In this document: positions 1 through 6,580 of the stretch, piece by piece
How positions within the stretch are numbered: the stretch's first letter is position 1
Layout: every line of letters begins with the position of its first letter
Origin: Deltaproteobacteria bacterium
GTDB lineage: Bacteria; Desulfobacterota; Desulfobacteria; Desulfobacterales; JAFDDL01
Assembly (NCBI GenBank): GCA_019310865.1
Contig: JAFDDL010000008.1
Coordinates: forward strand, 1-21,328
DNA: 21,328 nt
Reading direction: 5' to 3'
Notes under the pieces: generated by a model
The model's input: only the letters and a program-made list of their open reading frames with translations
Database searches by the model: none
What the model was told of the DNA's origin: nothing
Translations under genes and position numbers: made by a program

Positions 1-154
1 CCGGATTCCCGTGGTGGTCCAGTTCTGGGAAGGCGACAGTGAATTTCCACCCGAGGCAAAGTTGCTCTACGATCGTTCCATCATCCGGCACCTGGCGCCT
101 GATATTATATTCTGCCTTGCCGTGTTGATATGCGCCAGATTGGCTGCTGACTAG
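1..154 (+). CDS. DUF3786 family protein, 3' end only
   Basis: The frame starting at base 2 is open from the window edge to TAG at 152-154 and encodes about 50 residues. It contains IPVVVQFWEGDSEFPPEAK, then LLYDRSIIRHL and a hydrophobic end. The pattern of tryptophan, Glu-Gly-Asp, Phe-Pro and a later (F/Y)D resembles the C-terminus of DUF3786 proteins, which are common in anaerobes and have no firm biochemical role. The start lies outside the window. The stop codon is also the first three bases of a palindromic element (TAGTGCCCAT), so the element abuts or replaced the original stop. The family call comes from remembered motifs; the reading frame itself is clear. Confidence 0.6.
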   Translation, partial: RIPVVVQFWEGDSEFPPEAKLLYDRSIIRHLAPDIIFCLAVLICARLAAD

Positions 155-340
155 TGCCCATCCAGCAATGGCCACTGACTAATATTATAAAAACCGACAA
201 TTAGGGCAACCAAGCGACGCCGTATCGCTTTCCTGCGCGAGCCCTTAATCCCACACTGCATTCCCGAAAATTTTCAATCCTTGGCATAGCTCGCTACCCC
301 GGCGTAAAATTTTTTCTGCGCCCTGCCAACCATGGGCACT
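152..340. repeat. Palindromic MITE-like element E1 (degenerate)
   Basis: The left end TAGTGCCCATCC is the same 12 bases as the left end of the element at 4063. The right end is ATGGGCACT at 332-340, an inverted match to AGTGCCCAT at 153-161. The right end lacks the expected terminal A (CACTT, not CACTA), so this copy looks decayed or composite. Inside it are a hairpin word shared with 7694-7716 and a core around 268-330 with inverted AAAATTTT blocks. No ORF is present. With the following 140 bases this fills the 405-base gap before the receiver gene; nothing else firm is seen there except the small ORF at 480. Confidence 0.5.
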
Positions 341-479
341 TCCACACGGCACATTGGCATATAAGTTGCTCATTTACACGGTGGTTAATTTGATTTTTGA
401 GAATCTTTGCAATGGGTTGTTTTTAATTTTAGTAATATCAATATGTTGCGAAAGCTATTGCGCCAGGGAGGTGCCCTCG

Positions 480-578
480 ATGTCTAAAAAAACACACACA
501 GGTGGCAAAAAAAAGAGTCGATTGGTTTTAAAATTCATCAATGTGCGGAGACGGTCGAAATGCAAACCAAAATCCTGA
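480..578 (+). CDS. Possible small, very basic 32-residue peptide
   Basis: ATG at 480 is preceded by a near-perfect Shine-Dalgarno GGGAGG at 466-471, eight bases upstream. The frame runs 32 codons to a TGA at 576-578, overlapping the start of the receiver gene at 560 by 19 bases. The peptide MSKKTHTGGKKKSRLVLKF and onward contains nine Lys and four Arg, with one Cys near the end. No family is recognised. It could be a small nucleic-acid-binding peptide or a leader ORF whose translation influences the receiver gene. The longer frame upstream (from 354) has no ribosome site and is not favoured. The evidence is the ribosome site and the overlap only. Confidence 0.35.
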   Translation: MSKKTHTGGKKKSRLVLKFINVRRRSKCKPKS

Positions 579-952
579 TTGTCGATGATGACAGCATCAT
601 CCTGGGTGTCATTGCCGAATATTTAGAGAACTGTGGGTATTGGGTTCACACGGCGCACAGTGTCGAAGCAGCGGTGGATAAAATTGACAGTGAAAAATAC
701 CATATCGTTATTTCAGATGTTAACCTTCCATGTGGCGATGAAGATTGCGCCAATAACGGATTGTCCCTCCTCAAGTATGTTAAATGCAATCAACCCCATA
801 TCGAAGTGATCCTGATGTCGGGCGAAGCAGATACGGATCATCAGACAGTGGCTGGTCGTATAGGGGTTTACGAGTATCTGGGCAAGCCATTCCCCCTGGG
901 AATTTTGAAGGAAAAAATCGAGTTGATCGAAAGAGATCTGGCCCCCTGGTAA
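560..952 (+). CDS. CheY-like single-domain response regulator
   Basis: 130 residues make one receiver domain and nothing more. The acidic pair/trio D9-D11 (VDDD), the phospho-accepting D53 in ISDVNLP, S87 in LMSG and K109 in LGKPF occupy the canonical positions. An insertion after NLP (CGDEDCANNG) lengthens the beta3-alpha3 loop by several residues. It has no output domain, so it would act by protein interaction, as CheY or Spo0F-like relays do. GGAG lies upstream of the ATG. The next genes encode a PilZ protein and a DUF4197 protein, so a surface or motility signalling role is possible, but no kinase is adjacent. Confidence 0.88.
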   Translation: MQTKILIVDDDSIILGVIAEYLENCGYWVHTAHSVEAAVDKIDSEKYHIVISDVNLPCGDEDCANNGLSLLKYVKCNQPHIEVILMSGEADTDHQTVAGRIGVYEYLGKPFPLGILKEKIELIERDLAPW

Positions 953-982
953 TTCCCCCCGTTCTGAGATATCCGTTTTTAG

Positions 983-1020
983 ATTGTCTCGTTGTCTTTT
1001 TGGGTGTATGCTGAGACAAT
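983..1020. other. Inverted repeat between receiver and PilZ genes
   Basis: ATTGTCTC at 983-990 is repeated in inverted orientation as GAGACAAT at 1013-1020, a perfect 8-base match around a 22-base loop. It fills most of the gap between the receiver stop and the PilZ start. It has no following T-run, so it is not a convincing terminator. An operator or an RNA hairpin separating the two genes are alternatives. Confidence 0.35.
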
Positions 1021-1047
1021 ACGAAACTCATTGAACAGGACGCCCCC

Positions 1048-1425
1048 TTGACCCAGAACAGCACATCGAATATCGATCGATTATTGTATGAACAGCTGAC
1101 CAAATTGTCGGAGGACCAGAAAAAGTCCGTATTGGCCTTTGTCAACGACTTGATTGATGAAGGCCGGCGGTACAATCGCAATAAATTTTTAGCTGGGATC
1201 GATTACCGGAGCACAGATCGATTCGCTTCGGGTTTTATTCAAAACATCAGCGTGGGCGGACTGTATATCAAACCCTCAGAACCGTTTAAGGTCGGTAAAA
1301 AAGTAACGTTATCTTTTAAACATCCAGTGTCGGGTAAGCTCATTCATGTCAATGGTACCGTCGCCTGGCGAAACCAGTGGGGCCTGGGCGTCGAATTTAA
1401 TGAGAAGATATATGATATAGATTGA
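1048..1425 (+). CDS. PilZ domain protein (predicted c-di-GMP receptor)
   Basis: 125 residues starting at TTG, chosen because AGGA lies eight bases upstream at 1036-1039 and no in-frame ATG fits. Residues 1-39 form a charged helical lead-in. The PilZ signature follows: R40xxxR44 (RRYNR) and N66-I-S68-V-G-G71, the two motifs that bind cyclic di-GMP, then beta strands ending in VAWRNQWGLGVEF. It is a one-domain PilZ protein, expected to be cytoplasmic and to change a partner's activity when c-di-GMP is bound. It lies ten bases upstream of the DUF4197 gene, so the two are probably cotranscribed. Confidence 0.85.
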   Translation: MTQNSTSNIDRLLYEQLTKLSEDQKKSVLAFVNDLIDEGRRYNRNKFLAGIDYRSTDRFASGFIQNISVGGLYIKPSEPFKVGKKVTLSFKHPVSGKLIHVNGTVAWRNQWGLGVEFNEKIYDID

Positions 1426-1435
1426 AAGGAGGTCC

Positions 1436-2173
1436 ATGAATCGAACATTGATGCTTTGGACGCTGGTCATCTGCCTGTTGTCAGCCCCTGTCACAGGGGA
1501 GGCAGGCTGGCGTGATCTTTTCAACAAGGCCAAGGATTCGCTGTCCGGGGATAATGAATCGGCCGATGCGCCGTTGCGTTCATCCGACATTATTGGCGGG
1601 CTTAAAGAGGCGCTTAAAATCGGCACCGACAACGCCGTGGGAATTTTATCGGAAAGCGATGGGTTTTTTAAAAACCCGGACGTGAAAATCCTGCTACCCG
1701 AGTCGATTCAAAAGACCGAAAAACTCATCAGGGTTGCGGGCTTTGGAGACCATTTGGACGCCTTTGAATTGAGCATGAACCGGGCTGCAGAGCAGGCGGT
1801 ACCGGCTGCAAAATCGATCTTTTTGGACAGCATCAAACAGATGACATTTTCCGATGCCAAAGCGATTTTAAACGGGGCGCAAGACGCAGCGACACGCTAT
1901 TTCCAGGAGAAAACAACCGATCGCCTCCATGCGCTGTTTAAGCCCATCGCCCATAACACCATGTCCGAGGTGGGCGTGACGCGCACCTTCCAGGACCTGA
2001 ATCAAAAAATTGCGCCCATTCCGATGCTCGGTGAGTGGGTTGTGGACCTGGATACTTACGTGACCGATAAAACCTTGGACGGTCTGTTTTTGATGTTGGC
2101 CAGAGAGGAACAGAAAATTAGAGAAAATCCAGGCGCTCGGGTAACAGATCTGTTAAAGAAAGTTTTTAAATAA
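1436..2173 (+). CDS. DUF4197 family exported protein
   Basis: 245 residues. The start has an excellent AGGAGG at 1428-1433. Residues 1-22 are a signal peptide (hydrophobic LMLWTLVICLLSAPVTG, then a GEAGW cleavage region), so the protein should be exported to the periplasm or outer surface. The mature part matches the DUF4197 pattern: GLKEALKIGTDNAV near residue 55, FFKNPDVKILLPE, a helical middle, and KIAPIPMLGEWVVDLDTYVTDKTLDGLF near 190-220. Family function is unknown. The gene follows a PilZ gene, which hints at an envelope or motility role. It ends about 50 bases from a convergent minus-strand gene. Confidence 0.82.
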   Translation: MNRTLMLWTLVICLLSAPVTGEAGWRDLFNKAKDSLSGDNESADAPLRSSDIIGGLKEALKIGTDNAVGILSESDGFFKNPDVKILLPESIQKTEKLIRVAGFGDHLDAFELSMNRAAEQAVPAAKSIFLDSIKQMTFSDAKAILNGAQDAATRYFQEKTTDRLHALFKPIAHNTMSEVGVTRTFQDLNQKIAPIPMLGEWVVDLDTYVTDKTLDGLFLMLAREEQKIRENPGARVTDLLKKVFK

Positions 2174-2226
2174 CGCCCCCCCATAAAGGGTAAATTTGGA
2201 CTTAGCCGGACTGTCCGAACGGGCCG

Positions 2227-2658
2227 TCAGTCTGTTATGACACCGGTCACAGCGGATTTTACAATTCTTTCCACAGCCGGTGGTAGGGACCGCCATTTGG
2301 CTTCGAGGGCTTTTCCCTGCTGCCACGTCAAAACGGCCCCCTCGTATCGAGCCGGAATGGTGTGTTTTTTTCTTTTCCCGTAGGTCGATGCCGGTCGGTA
2401 TTCCACAAAAAGCATACGCTGTGGAGGGATTTCAAACGATTCCACAACGCAAGTGGCCACATGGCTCGCACAGCTTCGAACCCTCAGGTGGCTTCCCGGC
2501 ACGTCGGATACAATTACCAGCGTCGATTTGAGCGGTATGGGTCTGCCCCGGGTATCGCCGAGCAGGTTGTAGATTCGAAGTCGGCATTTACCGCTGCCCA
2601 GGCGCAGTCGCCCTCCCCATCCAGGCCATTCAAATATGCCGTCATATATGGTCTTCAT
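2227..2658 (-). CDS. Hypothetical protein, unrecognised
   Basis: 143 residues on the minus strand, convergent with the DUF4197 gene. The translation has balanced composition: a Gly/Trp-rich start (FEWPGWGGRLRLGSGKCRLRI), a beta-rich middle (LVIVSDVPGS), ATCVVESFEIPPQRMLFVEYRP, a basic GKRKKH stretch and a helical end. It has no signal peptide and no membrane segment. The overlapping plus-strand frames are low-complexity and less protein-like, which favours this strand. The ribosome site before the ATG is weak. I cannot assign a family; the short beta-rich build could suit a binding or adaptor domain, but that is a guess. Confidence 0.6.
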   Translation of the reverse strand: MKTIYDGIFEWPGWGGRLRLGSGKCRLRIYNLLGDTRGRPIPLKSTLVIVSDVPGSHLRVRSCASHVATCVVESFEIPPQRMLFVEYRPASTYGKRKKHTIPARYEGAVLTWQQGKALEAKWRSLPPAVERIVKSAVTGVITD

Positions 2659-2796
2659 GTATAGGATTCAAGGCTCGCCAGCCTCTGGCCGGCTGCCTCC
2701 TCGCTTCCCGATGCCGGGTAATACGGTTCCGGGTCGATGTGTTGCGGGACTGTCCCGGTTCGATTTGAATGCAAAAATAAATTCTCGGATTGAATG

Positions 2797-2826
2797 TTGC
2801 TTGCTTTCGTACACAATTTATATAAT
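2797..2826 (+). promoter_or_regulatory. Sigma-70-type promoter for the TraB-family gene
   Basis: A perfect TATAAT at 2821-2826 lies 18 bases after TTGCTT at 2797-2802, in an A+T-rich stretch between two divergent genes. Transcription would begin near 2833, giving a leader of about 60 bases before the ATG at 2896. This rules against the longer reading frame that opens at 2794, whose start would lie upstream of the transcript. Confidence 0.6.
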
Positions 2827-2843
2827 AAATTAAATTCCTTTTT

Positions 2844-2862
2844 GACCGGTGTGTCACCGGTC
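2844..2862 (+). promoter_or_regulatory. Leader hairpin, possible attenuator
   Basis: GACCGGTG, a three-base loop TGT, then CACCGGTC make a perfect 8-bp GC-rich stem inside the predicted leader of the TraB-family gene. A run of six T begins five bases after the stem (TCAACTTTTTT). That spacing is longer than in a textbook intrinsic terminator, so it could be a weak attenuator, an RNA stability hairpin or an operator palindrome. Confidence 0.4.
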
Positions 2863-2895
2863 TCAACTTTTTTATTAACCGGAAATATATACCGA

Positions 2896-4065
2896 ATGAA
2901 CCAAATAAACAACCAGGAGATGATTCATCGACTCTCCTTCGGCGATAAAGAGATCATTTTAGTGGGAACCGCGCATGTATCCAAAGAAAGCGTAACACTC
3001 GTTCAATCAGTTATTGAACAGGAAAAGCCCGATACGGTGTGTGTGGAACTATGCGATGCCCGGTATCAGGCCATCCGCCAGAGTGAGCGTTGGCTCAATA
3101 CGGACATCGTTAAGGTGATTAAGGAGAAGAAAGCGTTTCTTCTGCTATCGAACCTGCTATTGTCCTCATTTCAAAAACGAATTGCCCGAAAGTTGGATGT
3201 CAACCCGGGCCAGGAGATGGTCGTAGCCATTGAAACGGCCCAGGCCGTTGGTGCCGGTATTCACCTGGCCGACCGGGAGATTCGAGTGACCCTGTCGCGG
3301 ACCTGGCGGCATATGAGCCTGATGGATAAAATTAAGCTGATGTTTCAAATGCTTCTTTCCATGGGAAGTGTGGAAGATATCAGCGAATCGGATATCGAGA
3401 AAATGAAGCAGGAAGACGTGCTGGAAGCGATTTTAGCGGAAGTGGGCAAGGAGATGCCGGCGCTTCGAACGATCCTGATCGATGAGCGGGATCAATACCT
3501 GGCCGAAAAGATTCGAACCGCGCCGGGGAAAAAGATCGTGGCGGTTGTCGGCGCGGGTCATGTGCCGGGCATCAAGCGCAATTGGGATGCTCAAATCGAT
3601 TTGGCTCAATTGATGGCGCTTCCAAAACCGCGGAAACTATTCCGGGTTTTGAAATGGATCATTCCCCTGGTCGTGCTGGCTTTGTTTGTTACCGGGTTTA
3701 CCATGGGCGGATCAAAGGCCGGCACACAGATGCTCTGGTGGTGGATCCTGGCCAACGGCGTTCTGGCCGGTCTCGGGGCGGCGGTCGCCCTGGCACACCC
3801 GCTCACCATCCTTTCTTCGGTGCTGGCAGCGCCGCTCACCTCCCTGAATCCGATGATTGCCGCCGGCTGGGTCTCGGGAATGGTCGAAGCCATATCTCGA
3901 AAACCGCGGGTCAAGGATCTGGAAAGCCTGTCGGATGACATTATGAGCGTCCGGGGTTTCTGGCGAAACAAGGTCACCCGTATTTTGCTGGTTGTGGTAT
4001 TCACCAACCTGGGCAGTTCCATCGGAACCTTTGTGGCCTTGCCTATTATTGTCAAGATGATTTAG
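2896..4065 (+). CDS. TraB/PrgY-family membrane protein
   Basis: 389 residues from ATG 2896, chosen because the promoter maps upstream at 2797-2826 and the family begins just before the first strand. The N-terminal domain carries the TraB signature: VGTAHVS (residues 23-29, His27), VCVELC (Glu51) and GAGHVPGI (219-226). The family is related to erythromycin-esterase/Tiki-type putative metalloproteases. Hydrophobic segments at about 252-269, 280-300, 303-330 and 361-387 place the C-terminal part in the membrane, with the conserved domain presumably cytoplasmic. In plasmids TraB/PrgY limits pheromone activity; the role in chromosomal homologues is unknown. Its TAG stop is also the outer end of the palindromic element that follows. 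Confidence 0.85.
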   Translation: MNQINNQEMIHRLSFGDKEIILVGTAHVSKESVTLVQSVIEQEKPDTVCVELCDARYQAIRQSERWLNTDIVKVIKEKKAFLLLSNLLLSSFQKRIARKLDVNPGQEMVVAIETAQAVGAGIHLADREIRVTLSRTWRHMSLMDKIKLMFQMLLSMGSVEDISESDIEKMKQEDVLEAILAEVGKEMPALRTILIDERDQYLAEKIRTAPGKKIVAVVGAGHVPGIKRNWDAQIDLAQLMALPKPRKLFRVLKWIIPLVVLALFVTGFTMGGSKAGTQMLWWWILANGVLAGLGAAVALAHPLTILSSVLAAPLTSLNPMIAAGWVSGMVEAISRKPRVKDLESLSDDIMSVRGFWRNKVTRILLVVVFTNLGSSIGTFVALPIIVKMI

Positions 4066-4287
4066 TGCCCATCCATAACCGGCATCGGAGTCTCGCAAGC
4101 TCGCTTACCTACGGCCCAGGGCGGCGTTCTCGCATTTTTCCAATCCTCGGAGGTAAGCGAAGACTCCGATAGGTTTACTATGCCTGTTTCACAGGACGGC
4201 TATGCCGTCGGTTTAAAAAAAGCTGCGGCCTTGCCCTGAACCGAGATAAGCGTAGACTTCGATGCTACCAATTCTGGATGGGCACTA
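4063..4287. repeat. Snap-back palindromic element E2, TA-flanked
   Basis: A 225-bp non-coding element bounded by perfect 13-base inverted ends, TAGTGCCCATCCA (4063-4075) and TGGATGGGCACTA (4275-4287). The arms keep pairing imperfectly inward for about 80 bases; for example CATCGGAGTCT pairs with AGACTTCGATG, and GGCCCAGGGC with the opposite TGCCCTGAAC region. The outermost TA on both sides fits a TA target duplication of the kind left by IS630/Tc1-mariner elements. It carries no transposase, so it would be a MITE-like passenger. It shares core words with the element at 12738-12883. Confidence 0.8.
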
Positions 4288-4666
4288 TTTCGGATCGTCC
4301 GGATCCCCAGCTAAATGACCGATTGAAGCGTTCATGACCGCCCACTCGTACGCCCGCGAACATGATTTCAGCCATCTTAGGCGCGCCGGCCCGGGCCACG
4401 TCGATCATCAATTCCGCATCCGCGATCAGTCGATCGGTGTCTTCACCGGGATACCCGGCCCAATACTTCAAATCGTGAAGGAAGCACGCCGCAGACAGGT
4501 CGACCTCCTCCCAGGTATCAAACCACATGGAACATCCGTCACTTTTAAACGGCTTTTGGGGTGGATCCTGATCGATCTTGGCCCATAACGCCGTCAGGCC
4601 GAAATGGTCACAGACCTTTTTAATTTCCGGCAGGGAAACTTCCGTGTTTTTTGGGGGGAGTTTCAT
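4265..4666 (-). CDS. Small protein with phospholipase-A2-like CxxHD motif
   Basis: 133 residues with a good AGGAG upstream of the ATG at 4666. The middle reads DGCSMWFDTW (43-52), then C61-F-L-H64-D65-LKYWAG, then DTDRLIADAEL and GVRVGG, ending in a W-G-S-G-R stretch. The Cys-x-x-His-Asp motif with nearby cysteine and aspartate resembles the catalytic helix of the phospholipase A2-like superfamily, and I recall small bacterial proteins of this pattern. There is no signal peptide, so lipase action is uncertain. The last six residues (128-133, VPIQNW) and the stop are encoded by the inserted palindromic element, so the native C-terminus has been replaced. Confidence 0.6.
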   Translation of the reverse strand: MKLPPKNTEVSLPEIKKVCDHFGLTALWAKIDQDPPQKPFKSDGCSMWFDTWEEVDLSAACFLHDLKYWAGYPGEDTDRLIADAELMIDVARAGAPKMAEIMFAGVRVGGHERFNRSFSWGSGRSEIVPIQNW

Positions 4667-4847
4667 GTCACGGCTCCTTTTTCATTTTGCAACTTCTGGC
4701 ATAGATTCGGATTCGGGTCAAGCCGGTTTGCAATGACCGGGCCTTTTTACCACGCTCCTTTACTAACGTAAATTAATGGTTATTTTTCACCCATCACGTT
4801 ACCGGTGGTATGTTGTTTTAAAACTTAAATCGGAGGAAGAGACATTG

Positions 4848-5366
4848 ATGTATTCAAAAACGGTCATGGACCACTTCAGAAATCCGAGAAACGTCGGGGT
4901 ATTAGAGGACGCCAACGGGGTCGGTGAGGTCGGCAATCCGTTGTGCGGCGATATGATGACCATCTACCTTGACATCAAGGAAGATCACATCGAGGATATC
5001 AAATTCCAGACCTTTGGTTGCGGTTCCGCTATTGCCGTTTCGAGTATGCTTACAGAAATGGCCAAGGGCAAAAGCATTGAAGCGGCCAGGCAGATTACCA
5101 ACAAGGATGTTGCCGAAGCCCTGGAAGGCCTTCCGAAAAACAAACTCCATTGCTCCAATCTGGGTGCAGATGCCCTTCAGCTGGCCATTAAGGATTATGA
5201 AGACCGAAAAGCCGGCAAGAAAAAAAAGGTGCAGAAAGTGGAAGAGCCCGATCGCCATGAACACACCCACGACGGTAAATGCTACTGTCCTTACTGCGAT
5301 ATCGAAATCATTTCGGGTACCAAAACCTGTGAAGCCTGTCTATCGGATCTTGAGGAGCACCATTAA
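4848..5366 (+). CDS. IscU/NifU-type Fe-S scaffold with Cys-rich tail
   Basis: 172 residues from ATG 4848 (GGAGG at 4832-4836). Residues 1-125 are the IscU fold: YSKTVMDHFRNPRNVG, the cluster-binding C33-G-D35, C58 in TFGCGSA and C102 in LHCSNL. These are the three cysteines and the aspartate needed to build [2Fe-2S]/[4Fe-4S] clusters. A lysine-rich linker (126-134) leads to a histidine patch (HEHTHDGK) and a zinc-ribbon-like CYCPYC...CEAC, which is not part of standard IscU. The next gene, 24 bases on, is a NifS-like protein, as expected for an iscSU/nifUS pair, but that partner is degenerate. Cytoplasmic; the tail may bind a metal or a partner. Confidence 0.88.
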   Translation: MYSKTVMDHFRNPRNVGVLEDANGVGEVGNPLCGDMMTIYLDIKEDHIEDIKFQTFGCGSAIAVSSMLTEMAKGKSIEAARQITNKDVAEALEGLPKNKLHCSNLGADALQLAIKDYEDRKAGKKKKVQKVEEPDRHEHTHDGKCYCPYCDIEIISGTKTCEACLSDLEEHH

Positions 5367-5390
5367 TTCGAACGTTTAAGGAACCGGAAC

Positions 5391-6563
5391 ATGAACGTAA
5401 TCAACCTGGATCATATTTCATCAAATCCGCTGCTGCCTGAAGTCAAAACCGCCATGATTGACGCCATCAACGCAGACCTGGCCAATCCGTCCAGCCAGCA
5501 TAAACGCGGAGAGGCCGCCGCGGAGTTGCTCGGTAACGCCCGGGAACAAGTGGCGCAGCTGGTTAACTGCAAGACCCCCAAGGAGATTGTTTTTACATCG
5601 GGTGGCACGGAATCGAACAATCATGCCATCAAAGGCGTGGCGTTGGCCAACAAGGATAAGGGGCGACACATCATTACCTCGAACATCGAACACAATTCCG
5701 TGAATCGGAGCCTGCGCAGGCTGCAGTCCATGGGTTTTAAATTGACCGCCATATCGGTGGATCAACATGGCCGCATCGATCCCCAGGCGGTGGCCGATGC
5801 CATTCAGGATGACACCGTACTGGTTTCCATCATGCACAGCAACAATGAGACCGGCAGCATTGAACCCATTGAAGAAATCGGCAGGATTACTCGGGAAAAA
5901 AAGGTTATATTTCATTGTGACGCTGTCGACTCGGTGGGGGTGGTGCCAATCGATGTTCAGGCGCTGGGCGTCAATTTGATGAGTTTTGCCGCCAATCCCT
6001 TTTATGGTCCCACCGGCGTGGGCGGGTTGTATATCCGCCGGGGAACCCGGGTGTTTCCGCTTCTCGAAGGGGGGGTCCAGGAGGCCAACAAGCGGGCCGG
6101 TGCCGAAAATCTGGTTGGCATTATCGGTATGGGAACTGCCGCCGAGATCGCCAAACGGGACATGGCCTCACGAATTTTACAGGTGGGCGCGTTGAAAGAG
6201 CGCCTCATAAACGAATTCCCCAACGCCATTGATGAGTACATCATCAATACACATCCGGTTCACAGCCTTCCCAACATGCTCTCCATATCGGTTCAGTATA
6301 TCGAAGGCGAGAGCGTGATGCTGATGCTCGACGATGAAGACATTGCCGTTTCCACCCGATCTGCCTGCGCCACCGGATCGCTAAGGGCCTCACATGTTTT
6401 GCTGTCTATCGGTCTGAGTCACGCGGATGCGCAAGGTACGCTTTTGATATCACTGGGGATCGACAATGACGAACAGGATGTGGACAAGTTTTTAAATGCG
6501 CTTCACAATACGGTGAAAACCCTGCGGGACATTTCACCCCTGTATCAAAAAACCCATGCCTAA
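5391..6563 (+). CDS. Cysteine desulfurase-like protein lacking the PLP lysine
   Basis: 390 residues, full length for the NifS/IscS class V aminotransferase family. Many landmarks are present: GGTESNNHAIKG (71-82), H101 in IEHNSV, SNNETG (150-155), D177 in HCDAV, GGVQEANKRAGAEN, and a potential persulfide Cys326 in RSACATGS. However, the lysine that forms the Schiff base with PLP (family pattern SAHK-F-x-GP-K-G) is replaced: the sequence reads FAANPFYGPTGVG, with P203 in the lysine position and N202 for the histidine. The usual glutamine after DAV is D180, and the N-terminal ATT motif is altered (ISSN). The protein may have lost desulfurase activity and act as a structural or sulfur-handling partner of the upstream scaffold. 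The frame is intact, so it is not an obvious pseudogene. Confidence 0.85.
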   Translation: MNVINLDHISSNPLLPEVKTAMIDAINADLANPSSQHKRGEAAAELLGNAREQVAQLVNCKTPKEIVFTSGGTESNNHAIKGVALANKDKGRHIITSNIEHNSVNRSLRRLQSMGFKLTAISVDQHGRIDPQAVADAIQDDTVLVSIMHSNNETGSIEPIEEIGRITREKKVIFHCDAVDSVGVVPIDVQALGVNLMSFAANPFYGPTGVGGLYIRRGTRVFPLLEGGVQEANKRAGAENLVGIIGMGTAAEIAKRDMASRILQVGALKERLINEFPNAIDEYIINTHPVHSLPNMLSISVQYIEGESVMLMLDDEDIAVSTRSACATGSLRASHVLLSIGLSHADAQGTLLISLGIDNDEQDVDKFLNALHNTVKTLRDISPLYQKTHA

Positions 6564-6580
6564 ATACAAGTGCTGAGCAC

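Noticed and set aside
780..1181. Minus-strand ORF across the receiver and PilZ genes
   Set aside because: It overlaps two well-supported plus-strand genes, and its translation looks like no protein family.
2362..2664. Plus-strand ORFs opposite the unrecognised 2227-2658 gene
   Set aside because: They have irregular composition and no ribosome site; the minus frame has the more protein-like residue pattern.
2794..2895. Extended N-terminus of the TraB-family protein
   Set aside because: The best promoter overlaps it (TATAAT at 2821) and a hairpin lies inside it, so translation should start at 2896.
4727..4755. Terminator-like stem before the IscU-like gene
   Set aside because: Only a five-base stem (CCGGT/ACCGG) precedes TTTTT, and no plus-strand gene ends nearby.
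5391..6563. NifS-like gene as a decaying pseudogene
   Set aside because: The frame is intact at full length, most structural motifs are preserved, and the substitutions are concentrated at PLP-contacting positions.
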